NCBI RefSeq assembly: GCF_964275005.1
Contig: NC_092694.1
Location: forward strand, 29,012,632 to 29,076,631
Direction: 5' to 3'
DNA length: 64,000 nucleotides
From: Diadema setosum
Lineage: Eukaryota; Echinodermata; Echinoidea; Diadematoida; Diadematidae
A program made the translations under genes and the position numbers. The notes under the pieces are model-generated. The model was not told the DNA's origin and did not search any database. It saw only the letters and a program-made list of their open reading frames with translations. Of the stretch, positions 24,141 through 35,988 are shown piece by piece. Each line of letters begins with the position of its first letter. Positions within the stretch are counted from its first letter, which is position 1.

Positions 24141-24540
24141 GAAAATAAAAACACACACACACACAACCACTGTTATGTCTTACAAAGAATGTTTCAACTT
24201 TCGTCCATTCCTAGGTACGTCAATGACGCTTCATACAGATCTACGCAATGTCTCGATGGTCTTCGTATGATCGTCTGCCTATGTTGTTACTTCCTTTAAA
24301 AAGACAAAAAAAAAACCTCACTCAAACCAAATTGATTTTGTATCATTATTATTATTTCTTCATGTCTTATTTTCCTCTTACAATCGCTTCTTCAAAATCG
24401 CATGATGTAACAAGGATAATTCAATAGCATCTTATGTTAAAAGAAGTATTCCCTGTCTAGCATGGCTGGGATCATTGCATGTTTGGTAACTTTTTAAGTC
24501 ACTTACCTAGCAAACGCTGGATAAAAAACACACACACACA

Positions 24541-24587
<47 letters not shown>

Positions 24588-26319
24588 TATAACTGGAATA
24601 TAAAAGATGCGCTTTACGGCAGTTTGATCTTCAGATTTGGCATTGGTCTTTCTCAATGAAAGTGTTTTCAGTCCGGGAGAAATTACAAGGTGCATGTCGA
24701 ACCAGCTTTCTACCACATTGCGTTGGAAGTCTGGTGCCTCTGCCGGAAGATTTATAAGACTTTCCTTCACCTTTAAACGCCTCGTAAACAGCTCTTGGTT
24801 AGTGACAACAACCCTCCTCGCCTCGATAACTTTTGTGCTGAGGTAACGTATGACATGATCTTCTCTACTTCATTCGTTGATTCTCGTTTTTTAATCTGAA
24901 TCATTCGGCTTCATATTCTCCTAAAACCTTTTTAAATGTATCACCTTTTACATTTGTACTCTACTTGGATAATAAGCTTGGTTTCATGACAATAAAAACA
25001 AGCTACCGTTCGTTTCTTACCGTTAATTTCCTGATATACATGTAGTTTCGACTCACCAAAGCAATTACTGAGGAAATGTTTAAATCTATATGAAACACAC
25101 TAACAAAACATTACCTCATATAAATATCATGATTTACATGCATATAAATATTATATGAAACCCGCTATTCCTGGCCTTGTGCCTGATATGCCTAATACTA
25201 TCTTGTTGGGGGAATCTTCAATATGTTTTCATATTATCTGTTTTCACACTAAAGATAAAAATTCAAATCCAAATAATATTATGCAAAAAAAACCCCGAGA
25301 GTTTAATCACTTGTGTCTTAAATCTGATTGTGGCATTCTTGAGTAAGAAATAAAACTATATTCCCTCACATGCGCCATTTCTAAGCACACGCAAAGTACG
25401 TATCTCATCAACCTTTTTTTTTTCTTCCGTTTTGTTTTTCGTTCCTGCCATACTTCCCGTTATGTCATGGATAGTTCAAGAGGGCCTACACTTCTAGGGA
25501 CACATAATACGAACTGTAAAAGCTTCTTTGAAAGAGTCCCAGGACGACGTTAACCCATTAGACAAAGCTGTAGAAAACTTCAGATGCAGAAGCAAATGCT
25601 TCCCCTTAAAAAAAAATTCCCTTAAGAAATAAAAAGACACTTTGTTTCCATAATATTTTGATGTTTGAGACATCTCAGATCCACTAAACATTCATTTCAT
25701 TTATTTTTTTCACATTCTTTGAATTACATGATCTGAAGTCAATTTTCAGTGTATTTTAGGGCACAGAATGTGGTGGGTTTGTTTTACCATACAAGGAACA
25801 TGACACGGAGCATTGCTACGCTTTGTATATAGAATACTTGACATATAACCGATATGAAATTGAATACATTTCATCATGTTCATGTTGGGTTTTTTTTTTT
25901 CTATCTCAACCAAATAGAATAGAGAGGTATCTACGTATCCCACGTCTTTTAGCTTTACATTACACTGGGCCTTGTTTGGCCACACATATTTTCTGAATAC
26001 TTTCGCTACAACATAATCATTTTGATATTTCTTTTTTTTTTCGCAAAAAAAAAAAATCATCAACAAAAAGAAATTGGGGTTGATTTTCTTACAGTCAAGC
26101 GGTGTTCACATGTATGATTGTCCATTTCAGTTAGGACTCGTGTGAAACGCCTTTTGAATCCAAACCTACCATCAGCCCGCTGGTAGACCTACTGATGAAC
26201 TTCATCTTCCGCATTAGACAACCAATCCCACAAAAAAAAAAAAAACAGACAAACACCAAGTTGAATGCTCAACCTATTCTAATACTTGCACACAATTCCT
26301 TGCCTTATTTTGTCTCCCT
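22821..26319. other. 5' flank of unit C (GPCR-4)
   Basis: No supported gene. Collinear with units B and D. Holds CT-rich tracts (23440-23505), (CA)n runs (23605-23625, 24105-24135 and 24530-24585) and poly-A/T runs. Confidence 0.65.
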
Positions 26320-26321
26320 AG
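26320..26321 (+). promoter_or_regulatory. Splice-acceptor-like AG before GPCR-4
   Basis: TTTGTCTCCCTAG followed by ATTAAAG, as in units B and D. The leader between this AG and the ATG is 77 nt here, against 28 and 36, because of a GAA expansion. Confidence 0.55.
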
Positions 26322-26327
26322 ATTAAA

Positions 26328-26366
26328 GAAGAAGAAGAAGAAGAAGAAGAAGAAGAAGAAGAAGAA
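26328..26366 (+). repeat. (GAA)n run in the GPCR-4 leader
   Basis: About 13 consecutive GAA/AAG triplets between the putative acceptor and the ATG. Units B and D have only short A/G-rich stretches here. Confidence 0.95.
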
Positions 26367-26398
26367 AAAGAAAAAGAAAGAAATCAGTGAACTTCTTC

Positions 26399-27763
26399 AT
26401 GGTCAGTTGCAGTAGACCGAGCATGGCTTCACTGGATGTAGGCCTATTGGTCATTTTCATCACCTTGAGAATTACGCCTTGCACGATGTCTGCTCAAAAC
26501 TCGACATCCATCAACTATCCAGAAGGAGAAACAGCTCCGACACCGGCAGTTCATGTCAGAGCTCAAAATTTCACAGCCACATCAGGGAACGGTCTAGGAA
26601 CTGCAGTTTACCAACGGACAACGTTTGTTGCAGAGTTGGAAACTAATATACTGTCGCTGGGGGCCGAGAATGCACGTTCGTCTTACATGCCCGGAGAGGA
26701 TCAGACCGATACAACGCATTATGTTGACATTAGATCACAGCGGAGCAGTGAAACTCATATAACACCTTTTAACGACGCTGATTGGGTATGGCAGCCGATC
26801 ACGTGGTCATTGCGAATTGGAATACAAGTTTTCCTCTCCGTGCTCGGTATTGGCGGGAATGCGCTTGTCATGGCGGTCCTCTTACGTCGAGGTGTGGGAA
26901 GAAGCTCCGCTGACACTCTCGTCGGGAGTCTTGCCGCAACGGACTTTCTGACGTCCGTCTTCATATTCCCGATCCCGGTCGCTGTAAGCGTCCCGAAAAC
27001 AGCCATTGCGGAAATGTATTGCCGTTTTGTTTTCACCTCATTCTTCCTTTGGGTTAGCATCATCAGCTCAATCTTCACGCTGACTGCCGCATCGCTAGAG
27101 CGATACGTCGCAGTGGTCCACCCAATCCGTTGGAGTCGCTACAAAAGACGCCAACAAGTGATTCTTGGTCTCGTTTTCATCTGGTTTGCCGCTACGGCGT
27201 TACCCTTCGATCTCCTTCTGTCAACCGGCGTCGGCAAGGCGTCGAGTTCCTGCCAAGTGGAGCATGCAACTTACGCGGGACAAATCGTCCTTGCACTGGC
27301 TATTTTCATTTTCGCCTTTTTGATTCCGACCTCAACAATGTGTATAACACAGCTCTTGGCTGCTCGCGCTCTCTACGTGCAATCGAAACGTTTTACGGGA
27401 ACCTGCGAACATGGCGACCATTCTACTGCATCGTTCAGACATCTTGTAGCTATGAATCGAGTTTTGGGAATGCTCCTGATTCTAATCATTATCTACATTT
27501 TCAGCTGGGGTCCGAGCGCCACTGCTTTTTTCCTTTACAACTTGCATGTCCTTAAACCTAGCTTTCTCTATGGACCAGTTGATCGTGTTCTTACGGTGCT
27601 TGCCCTGTTTAACTCGTGCGCCAATCCCATCGTGTATTTGGTCTGGAACGCTCAATTCCGCGCAGCTCTAGTAAAATTCTTCACCGGCACGAAAATAAGC
27701 AGTAACGCCCTTTTCGGTTTCCAGGAAGAATCAACCAGGAATAGCCATGTCAGAAATGTTTAG
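26399..27763 (+). CDS. GPCR-4, intact rhodopsin-type (class A) receptor, 454 aa
   Basis: Single-exon seven-TM receptor and the nearest paralog of GPCR-3. The frame is open upstream to a GTG at 26387, but the ATG at 26399 (MVSCSRPSM) aligns with the family start and is preferred; an ATG at 26423 (MASLDV) is a second candidate. It has a signal-like hydrophobic N-terminus, glycosylation-type sequons in the ectodomain, GNALVMAVLL in TM1, ATDFLTS in TM2 (the Asp is kept), MYCRFVF/SSSCQVEH disulfide cysteines, ERY after TM3, SWGP in TM6 and NPIVY in TM7. The tail reads FFTGTKISSNALFGFQEE, without the Cys of GPCR-1. TM5 has an unusual Cys (TMCITQLL). It ends with TAG at 27761-27763. No inactivating change is seen, so it is probably functional. 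Confidence 0.93.
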   Translation: MVSCSRPSMASLDVGLLVIFITLRITPCTMSAQNSTSINYPEGETAPTPAVHVRAQNFTATSGNGLGTAVYQRTTFVAELETNILSLGAENARSSYMPGEDQTDTTHYVDIRSQRSSETHITPFNDADWVWQPITWSLRIGIQVFLSVLGIGGNALVMAVLLRRGVGRSSADTLVGSLAATDFLTSVFIFPIPVAVSVPKTAIAEMYCRFVFTSFFLWVSIISSIFTLTAASLERYVAVVHPIRWSRYKRRQQVILGLVFIWFAATALPFDLLLSTGVGKASSSCQVEHATYAGQIVLALAIFIFAFLIPTSTMCITQLLAARALYVQSKRFTGTCEHGDHSTASFRHLVAMNRVLGMLLILIIIYIFSWGPSATAFFLYNLHVLKPSFLYGPVDRVLTVLALFNSCANPIVYLVWNAQFRAALVKFFTGTKISSNALFGFQEESTRNSHVRNV

Positions 27764-27968
27764 TGAAAATTATATGAATTTTAGCAGAAATTAAGAAAAG
27801 ACACAGTTTTGCGTTGGGGAACGCCGGAATCTACTAAAAACATAAAAACAAGAAGAACTTCTAGCACTTATCACCTTAACCTATAGATGCACCTCATTAT
27901 TTTAAGTTCCTGTAATGTAAATGAACGACAACTCATTTCAAAAAAAAAATCGAGAATCAAATGAACTT

Positions 27969-28044
27969 AACCCGTTCCATACGGGAACCTGGTGGCCTGT
28001 GTATTAAGTCTATGGGGATTTCAGCATTTAGCATGGAACGAGTT
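27969..28044. mobile_element. Tiny MITE-like insertion, unit C only
   Basis: About 76 bp bounded by AACCCGTTCCAT and its near complement ATGGAACGAGTT. The matching place in unit B (about 18270) lacks it. Confidence 0.45.
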
Positions 28045-28549
28045 GAAGAGAGATGAAAGACACTTTATTTATCTGCTCTCATCCTGCCCAGAACCATTTT
28101 GGCTACGTATGCAGGAGCAGAAACACAACTAAAACAGAGTGAAAAGAAAAGCGAAGGAAAAGTGCATCTTGACTCTGAATTTCATTTATAACATACATGA
28201 GAAATAATAATGTGAGGGCATAACATTATCTACTCGCTCACTGGAATGAATATTCATAAGGACTGGTCAAGAAATTTTTGCAAAAAAAAATGTGAAATTT
28301 CAAAATGTCAAATATTTCTTATTTCTAATCTGATTTCTGTTATTTTTGGAACGTTCTATAAGGATTTTTTTAATCCTCTTTCTTTTGAAGTTTTCTTTGT
28401 AGGTGGATTTCTTCTTTAAAAGGAAGAGCCTTTCAATCCTCTTTCTGTAGATCTTGTCTGACATCATACATTGTCATATTGACTCCTTTACGAATGCATT
28501 AAACTTCAGGAGTCTATGAACCCAGATTTATCGGTTACAGTTCGTTTAT

Positions 28550-28975
28550 TCTTCAATGAAAGAAGGTTCGTTTTTTCACTTTTTTCACTTTCGCTCGGAA
28601 AAACGAACCTTATTTCATTTTCGGATTAACGAACCTGCGTCGTAAGGAACCTTACTTCATTTTCGCATCAACAATCTTTCGGAATAACGAACATCACACG
28701 ATTACAATGTCCGTGGTTAATCGGGACAGCTTCTAACGTCCTCCAGATTCTGGACTATATTCAGAGATACTTCTGGTCACTATCACTGCCACCACGTAAG
28801 CGGTCCAATGGCCTCATATGTCCTATCTTGTTATCGTTGCAAATGATGATCGTTAAAGAGATCGTATAGTTTTGGGTGAGATGGGAATTTAAATTTTAAG
28901 TTTTTGCAAAATAATTCGAAACTACTTATGAAATATTAAAAAGCATACCATTCCAAAAGAAATTCAAAGTAATAA
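28550..28975. repeat. Unit C copies of the TTCGTTA repeat block and half MITE
   Basis: Corresponds to 18940-19500 in unit B; the TTCGTTA block is shorter here. Confidence 0.6.
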
Positions 28976-28989
28976 GATAATTCAAGATA

Positions 28990-30080
28990 ATAATTCAGTT
29001 AAGAGATGTTAAGTGTGGTGTTCGACAGGGAAGACTTTTAGGGCCGCTGTTATTCATAATATATATATATATATCAATTATTTTCTTCGGTATCTGACGA
29101 ACTTCCTTTATACATTTTGCTGATGATACTTGCGTTTTTCATGCCCAAAATGATATTGATGCTCTTGTTGAACAAGTCAATATACAATTGAAAAAAGTGA
29201 TCAATTTGGTCAGAGCTAATGAGTTGTTATTACATGTTCAAAAAAAACAAAATAGTATATGCTTTTCAGCAATTCTGTTGATTCTTTGAATTCAGAAATA
29301 GTTCTGGATATTTGTAACTTAGAAAGTGTGTCATATCTTAAATTTCTTGGTATTTTTGTAGATAATAAACTTTCTTGGGAAATACATAATGGTCACATCT
29401 GCAAAATTATTTCTCGCAATGTACTTTTCATGAGTAGACAGAAATGTCATATCCCTCAATTAATTGTGTTACAGCCCTCCTTGATACTCCTTTACCTTAA
29501 TCATGGAATTCTAGCTTTGGGCAATACTCATAAGACGTTCCTGAATAGAAAAATTGCAATTTGCCATTGCTGTCTTCAAAGTTCATGTACTCAGTCATGC
29601 ATGACATTTGTCAACATAATTACGTACCAATGGAAAGAGGAAGAGTTCTCCTTTCCTGCCAACCAACATTGTGCTCTCCGTACCTGACAATTATGAAATA
29701 GTAGCCATCCAAAGTTGGATTACTTTTTTTTTTATACGGACTGTATATAAGGGTCCATAGGCATGATAAGGCGAATATACGTCCGAAAACGAGGCATCTT
29801 AAGGGGAATTTACTCCAAAGGAAATTTTTTTTTATTCCCCTTATGGTTTTGACAATGTTTTTCAATGCCTTATCCGTGATCTGGGGCCTTAGGACTATAC
29901 TCCACGATCGACAATAGGACACAGATGGCGTAGTGTGTGTAGATTGAGGACTGTACCATCAATACAGTTTTAGGGGAGATTGTCAGCGATGCAAAAAAAA
30001 AAAGTGTATGTATTGGATGTGCATAGAAAACGGGTCATGGGGGAATGTTGGTATATCTGCTTTTTCTATAAAAAAAAAAG
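28990..30080 (+). mobile_element. LINE reverse transcriptase fragment (unit C copy)
   Basis: Same fragment as 19530-20640, with the FADD box (FIHFADDTCVFHA) and a 142-codon open stretch at 29259-29687 containing SYLKFLGIFVDNKLSWEIH and KIISRNVLFMSRQK, typical of the region after the RT catalytic core. The RT segment reads GVRQGRLLGPLLF, so the conserved Pro and Ser have changed. Interrupted elsewhere; a fossil shared by both units. Confidence 0.75.
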
Positions 30081-30275
30081 TTGTATTTTCTCATTAACAT
30101 ACAGAATTTAGTGATATAAGATGCATTTTTGTGCTCCTGTTAATTCAATGCTTCATTGAGCCCAGAGGGCAATATTTGCACTTTTTCTGAATATCATTAT
30201 GCTTTTTAATCAAAATTCCTACAAATTATCAATTATTCCGCATTTCCCTTATGGTTAGAAATAGCATAGGATTTA

Positions 30276-30318
30276 TATATTTGTATATAGATATATAGAT
30301 AGATAGATAGATGGATAG

Positions 30319-30355
<37 letters not shown>

Positions 30356-30432
30356 TAGATAGATACATACATACATACATACATACATACATACATACAT
30401 ACATAGATGGATAGAGAGATAGATAGATAGAT
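30276..30432. repeat. (GATA)n / (CATA)n compound microsatellite
   Basis: GATA tetramers, a short GA run, CATA tetramers (about 30366-30402), then GATA again. Confidence 0.9.
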
Positions 30433-30857
30433 AATTGAGACAATGAAGACAGTAGATGTCGCACGATGCCGACTGGTGGTAGAAGCTTTCCACTTCAGCA
30501 CAAATATGCTCAGGTCTTCGTCAGCTTTATTGTTTGTTTATACAAAATGGACAATAAATCGGACGAATTGCAACTGATTGACAAATTGCCCTACATCGAC
30601 GTAAACAAGCACTGAATTGATCAGTATCTTAGTAGTAGCCATGATAAAAAATCATGGGCGTACATACTCGAGCAGGATTCGATATATATATCAATATATT
30701 TACGTCGATGTAGGGCAATTTGTCAATCAGTGCAATGAAAACACCTCGACGGAAGAATTTCATGAATTTGAAAAACCTGACGAAGACCTGAGGTCGAAGC
30801 TTCTACCACCATCCGGCATCGTGCGACATCTACAACCGTCTTCATTGTCTTAATTAT
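30432..30857. mobile_element. Foldback element with nested inverted repeat (unit C copy)
   Basis: The outer arms match the 20862-21070 element. The loop contains a second inverted repeat of about 38 bp: CAATTTGTCAATCAGT at 30716-30731 faces its complement near 30568-30583, and both arms contain TTTACGTCGATGTAGGG or its complement. Confidence 0.7.
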
Positions 30858-30923
30858 ATCATTCTTCCTAAGATGACAGAAGCGTTCAGTAAAAATATTA
30901 GCATCATCCCACTTTATTGTATA

Positions 30924-31914
30924 CACTCAGCAAAAAAAAAAAAAAAAAAAAAAAAGTAATCACTTTTTCGAGTTCATGTTTTTCATTGAAGATTTTGATG
31001 AAAATCAATGTATTATTACCATATTAAAGGTAATTTGATTGCCTATCAAGCTAGTAGATCAATACAAAAGGAAATTTTATGCATGAGTGAACACATTCGT
31101 TTTTGTCCTCCAAAGCACAAAAGTAAAAATTGCAAAAATGTTGCCTTTCATTTGCAAATGCCCTTCACGATAACAATGACAACAAAAGACCAGTTTAGCA
31201 CAATGAGAGACATGAATGAAATAGCAAAAATAAGGTTTTGTTCTCTTTATCTCTTTATAACCTCCAACAAAAACAAAGTGGAAAAGTAAAGGGGGAAAAT
31301 AAGAATTTTCTGTCAACTCAAACTTCAAATGATATAGGGAGTAATATGCATAAACATGGTTAAATGAACAGATTTTTTTTATTTCATTTTTTTTTAAGAA
31401 TTCACAAGACAAATTCAATAACTAAACATAACTGACAATTTTTTAATTTGAAAAAAAGAAACAACTAAAATTACTGCCATTTTTGTTAATTATTGCTTAT
31501 TTTCTTATTTCATTTGAATTTACTTTTTACAGAAGATTCTTCATTTTCCTCTATTATTTTGCGCCTTCATTGATCTTTTGGGCTTTAAAGATATCATAGA
31601 GACCATAGGTTTATTTGTGCAAGTTAATTCATGTTGCTTTTTGTGTGAAATTTTTGTTTGTTCTCATTGTTATATGGAAGAGCGCGTACGTATGAATAAC
31701 AACTTGCTCAGTTTTGCAATTATTACTTTTGTGCCCTGGAAGAGAAAAACAAAGGTGTTCACTCATGCGTAAAGTTTTCCTTTTTTGCTGACCTACCGGG
31801 TTGATAGCCAATTAAATTATCTTTAATATGGTGTATAATACATTAACTTTTAGCCAAATGTTATATGAGAAATATAATCTCGAAAAAGTGTTTATTTTCT
31901 TTTTTTGCTGAGTG
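30924..31914. mobile_element. Mariner-type non-autonomous element (991 bp), unit C only
   Basis: Inverted ends CACTCAGCAAAAAA and TTTTTTGCTGAGTG with TA on both sides. The inverted similarity continues inward (GCATGAGTGAACAC near 31080 against GTTCACTCATGC near 31758), giving long arms. No transposase ORF is present. Units B and D lack it. Confidence 0.8.
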
Positions 31915-32041
31915 TATTTATAAAATAATTATATATGTATATATATATATATATACGGACTATTATATTCCGAAAAAGGAGGAACAGTGAGAGGAATAAT
32001 GATGTCAAAGCTATTCACCGATTTCTCCTTCCTTTCTCATA

Positions 32042-32090
<49 letters not shown>
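32042..32090. repeat. (AT)n microsatellite
   Basis: TA run at the unit C/D junction, at the position where unit B carries the solo LTR. Confidence 0.9.
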
Positions 32091-32095
<5 letters not shown>

Positions 32096-32099
32096 CATA

Positions 32100-32545
32100 T
32101 ATAAATCTACGTAATTTGATAGAATAAGTTTGAATGTGTGATGCGCAATTCGATACCCTGTCAACGCTTGTACTCATCAATGCACAGCCAAATCTGTATT
32201 ACTCATTTTCTTTTTTTCCAGCTGAATTTCACTTTCACATGCCCTTGTTCAGTTTTTCCTTTTCTATAAATATGCTATATTTGACAAAACTGTGTCCATA
32301 ATCTTTGTGTGTATGTGTGTGTGTGTGTGTGATTTTTTTTTCTAATGAGTTCATGATCTATATTTATGTCTGTTAACTTTGTAATATTGTATAGTTGTGT
32401 ATTTTCAACTTGAGTGGACCACGCTAAAAACCAGATTTTGTATTGTTTTTTTTTTTGTCCTGTGTAGACTTCAGATGAGGAAAATGATAATAACTGAATA
32501 CAAAAAAAAAAAATGAAATACCACAAAATCATAAATACATCATAC
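32100..32545 (+). mobile_element. LINE 3' UTR fragment, 5' edge of unit D
   Basis: Third copy of the fragment at 12690-13060 and 22385-22820, including the ACTTGAGTGGACCACGCTAA block. Confidence 0.7.
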
Positions 32546-33021
32546 ACCGAAAGAAGGAAGATAGGGGTGTGTATTCAAATTTAACTCACGCCAGTTTGTG
32601 AAAAGCAATAGATTTAGCACAATTAAAGACAGACATGAGTATAAATCTTTTAAATCCGTGGTGCTCTGCAAACATTATCATCCCATCCTTTCAAATCTCC
32701 ATTCTTTTAATCTAATCATTTCTAATTAACACTATCAAATAACTCTTTGTCATTCACAGGCATACTGAATTATGCAATTGTAATAAATTATATACTTAAT
32801 TGCGTAAAATATTCTGACCGAAAAAAAAAAAAATCTGTAAAAATACACGCACAGACCATGATGTCTATCGTTATGTTTTTCATTGAATAGCCTTTTGACC
32901 ACGTGAAATCTGAAAAACAATAAGTGTACTGGTCGCACATACCTACTTTGATGTTTTGACAAAGCTAGGAATGGCTGCCTAAACTTTAGGGCTCCTGTAT
33001 TTAAGAAGAAATACATATTAT

Positions 33022-33061
<40 letters not shown>

Positions 33062-33875
33062 TCTTCTGTCAACTCCCACTCCCTTCCTCTGCCTCTCTCC
33101 GCAACTTTAATTTTGGATACTGTTTATCAGCTAACTCGTCTCAAGCTCTTTCCGACCTTTCAGAAAACTCAAACACTCACACACACACACACACACAAAC
33201 ACACACTCTCTCTCTCTCTCAACCTCGTGAGGTCGTTGTATAGATGCGGCCATGTACTTAGCGGGTTACATCTAGCAGAAATAATCCTGGCGAATATCAA
33301 TAATGTGGACTTCCCCTTGCAAAAAAAGAAAATCGAACTATCTGGAGAAAGTACCTCCCATCAGATGAGAGTATTTTCATCTCTCTTTGATAACGAAGAA
33401 AAGAGTCCCATTAAGGCTGACTCTTGCAGCTATTGTTCAGTGTATTGGTGGTGGATTTTTTTTTTTTAATGGATGTTACCGCCACTCATGCTGCCGGTGC
33501 AGTTGGTGTTGTTAATGTTTTGTCATGTTATCAAAATACTACTATACTCAGTTATTACAACCTCTGCAAATATTCCGATAGAGATATTTTGCTCAGAGTT
33601 GAAAGCATTTTACATTTTTAGCCATCTTGTAAGCGAACGAATCAATAATGGGTATCTTAAAGGTACAACATTACATCAAATCATCTGGACGTACTGTTTT
33701 TAGTTCCGAGGACGGTTTCACGTCCGATCCTGGACGCTTCATCAGCTCGTCTGATTTGATCGTTATTGATCCTTTATTGATCGTTACCTGGATGAATCAG
33801 AACTTACACCATTTGAATGGGTATCTTACTTTATTTTCTTCACGTTGTCCCTTACCCCATCCCCACGCACGCGCG

Positions 33876-33909
<34 letters not shown>

Positions 33910-34804
33910 TACACACTTACACACACACACACACACACAAAACCACTATTTTGTCTTACAAAGAATGTTTCAACTTTCGTCCATTCCTAGGTACGTCAAT
34001 AACGCTTCACACAGATCTAAGCAATGTCTTAATGGTCTTCGTATGATCTCTGCCTATGTGTTGTTACTTCCTAAAAAAAATCAAACCAAATTGATTTTGT
34101 ATCATCATCTTCACTTTTTTCCCTTTTCTATTTTCTTTTTACAATCGCTTCTTCAAAAAAGAAGTACTCACTTGCTGGGGTCATTGCATGTTTGGTAACT
34201 TTTTAAGCCACTTACCTAGCAAACTCTGGATAAAACACACACACACACACACACACACACTTTATAACTGGTATAAGATGCGCTGAACGGCGGTTTGGTC
34301 GTCAGATTTGGCATAAGTCTTTCTCAATGAAAGTGTTTTCAGTCCGAGAGAAATTGCAAGGTGCATGTCGAACCAGCTTTCTACCACATTATTTGGGAAA
34401 TCTGGTGGCTCTGCCGGAAGATTTATAAGACTTTCCTTCACCTTTAAACGCCTCGTTAACAGCTCTTGGTTACTGACAACAACCCTCCTCGCCTCGATAA
34501 CTTTTGTGCTGAGGTAACGTATGACATGATCTTTTCTAGTTCATTCGTTGATTCTCGTAGTTTAATCTTAATTATTCGGTGTCAACAATCTCCTTAAATC
34601 TTCCTAAAATTATCATTGTTTAAATGTATACTCTACTTACATAATAAATCTGCGCAGATTTTTGTTCTTTTCATGATAATAAATACAAGCTGCCATTCGT
34701 TAATTTGTTGGTATAATTTCGACTGATCAAACCTATTAAATGAGAAAGACTTAATTTTAGATATTAATAAACAATCACATTACTACTCTAAATTGAATAC
34801 ATAC

Positions 34805-34837
<33 letters not shown>

Positions 34838-35950
34838 CAAAACACTCGATTTCCGGTCTTATGCCTGATAAGCCTATGATTTGCATTTTTGGGAATATTC
34901 AGTGCTTTAGTGTTTACATATATCTGTTCTCAAACTAGAATACGAAAATTCATATCCAAATAATGTGCTACAAATACAATTCGTATCACCTTTACGTATT
35001 TCACCTTGTAATGAGACATTCTTGAGGAAGAAATAAAACTGTATTCTTTCTCATTTGTCATTTATCAGCACACCCATAATACGTATGAACGTTTTTGTTG
35101 CTGTTGTTCCTGTAATACTTCCTTTTAATTGATGACTAGGCATCAAATATCGCCTATACTTCTGGGGGCACATGATACAAACTGAAAACTCTTCTTTGAA
35201 AGAGCCCCAGGACGACCGTAAACCATTTGAGAGGACGCAAATGTTAGTCCCCCTAAAATACTTTGTTTCATTACTACATTAAAGTTTAAGATGCCTCAAA
35301 TCCACAAAACATTTATTCAATTTATCCTTTTTTACATACACTTCAAATAACATGCTCTGAAAGCAATTTTGAGTATATTTCAAGGAATAAAATGCGGTTT
35401 TGTTTTTGTTTTGTTTTTTACCATACAAGGAACATGAAATGGAAAATTGTTACACCTTCTAGAATTCTTGATATCTCTATGAAATGGAATATATTTCATG
35501 TTGGTACCATTTTCCTCTCAATCATGTCAGTGAATTAGAATAGAGACATCATACTCATTTGCCTCATGTCTTTCAGCATTGCAGCATGTCATTATTTTAC
35601 AAGGCATTGTTTTGCTACACCTATTTTCTGAGCACTAGTGCTCAGAAAATTATTTTTGTATTTCTTTCGTTCAAAAAATATAACAGCAATAACAACGACA
35701 ACAAGGCATTTGGGATGATTGTTTTGCAGTCAAGTGGTGATCATATTTGTGATAGTCCATCTCAGTTAGGACGCTTGTAAACGCTTCTTGAATCCGATCA
35801 TTATATCAAATTTTTATAAGTTTATTAGCGCTGGTTAAACAATCTCACCAAACACACACACACACACACACACACAACACACACACAACAAGTTGAACGC
35901 TAAAACTATTTTGATAATTGTGAACAATTCCTTGCCTGATTTGATTTTCC
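32546..35950. other. 5' flank of unit D (GPCR-5)
   Basis: No supported gene. Collinear with units B and C, with a (CT)n run (33022-33058), (CA)n/(CG)n tracts (33176-33205, 33860-33940, 34233-34260 and 35850-35890) and an (AT)n stretch near 34803-34838. It contains one unit-specific insertion (33660-33815). Confidence 0.65.
33660..33815 (-). mobile_element. 156-bp retroposed fragment with hammerhead-like core
   Basis: Flanked by a perfect 13-bp duplication AATGGGTATCTTA (33647-33659 and 33816-33828); the site is empty in units A, B and C. Read on the minus strand, it contains CTGATGAA, then GCGTCC and GGACGT able to pair as a 6-bp stem around a six-base loop, then GAAAC. This is the catalytic-core order of a hammerhead ribozyme, of the variant (CUGANGAA) reported in Penelope-like retroelements. 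Stem I and stem III pairing is weak or not evident, so activity is not established. The long duplication points to target-primed insertion. Confidence 0.5.
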
Positions 35951-35952
35951 AG
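35951..35952 (+). promoter_or_regulatory. Splice-acceptor-like AG, 36 nt before GPCR-5 ATG
   Basis: TTGATTTTCCAG followed by ATTAAAAG; the same position and context as in units B and C. Confidence 0.55.
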
Positions 35953-35988
35953 ATTAAAAGAAAAGAAAAGAAATAGGTGAACTTCTTC

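Noticed and set aside
24590-24850. Minus-strand open stretch (KVKESLINLPAE, VVESWFDMHL) repeated at 34280-34520 and, disrupted, at 14995-15310
   Set aside because: Differences between the unit C and D copies are mostly amino-acid changing, the unit B copy is frame-broken, and the C and D ends differ by an indel. There is no sign of purifying selection, so it is treated as duplicated non-coding flank.
33663-33830. Plus-strand open reading through the unit D insertion (SSDLIVIDPLLIVTWMNQ)
   Set aside because: The insertion has clean retroposition duplications and a ribozyme-like minus strand; the open frame is short and shared with no neighbour.
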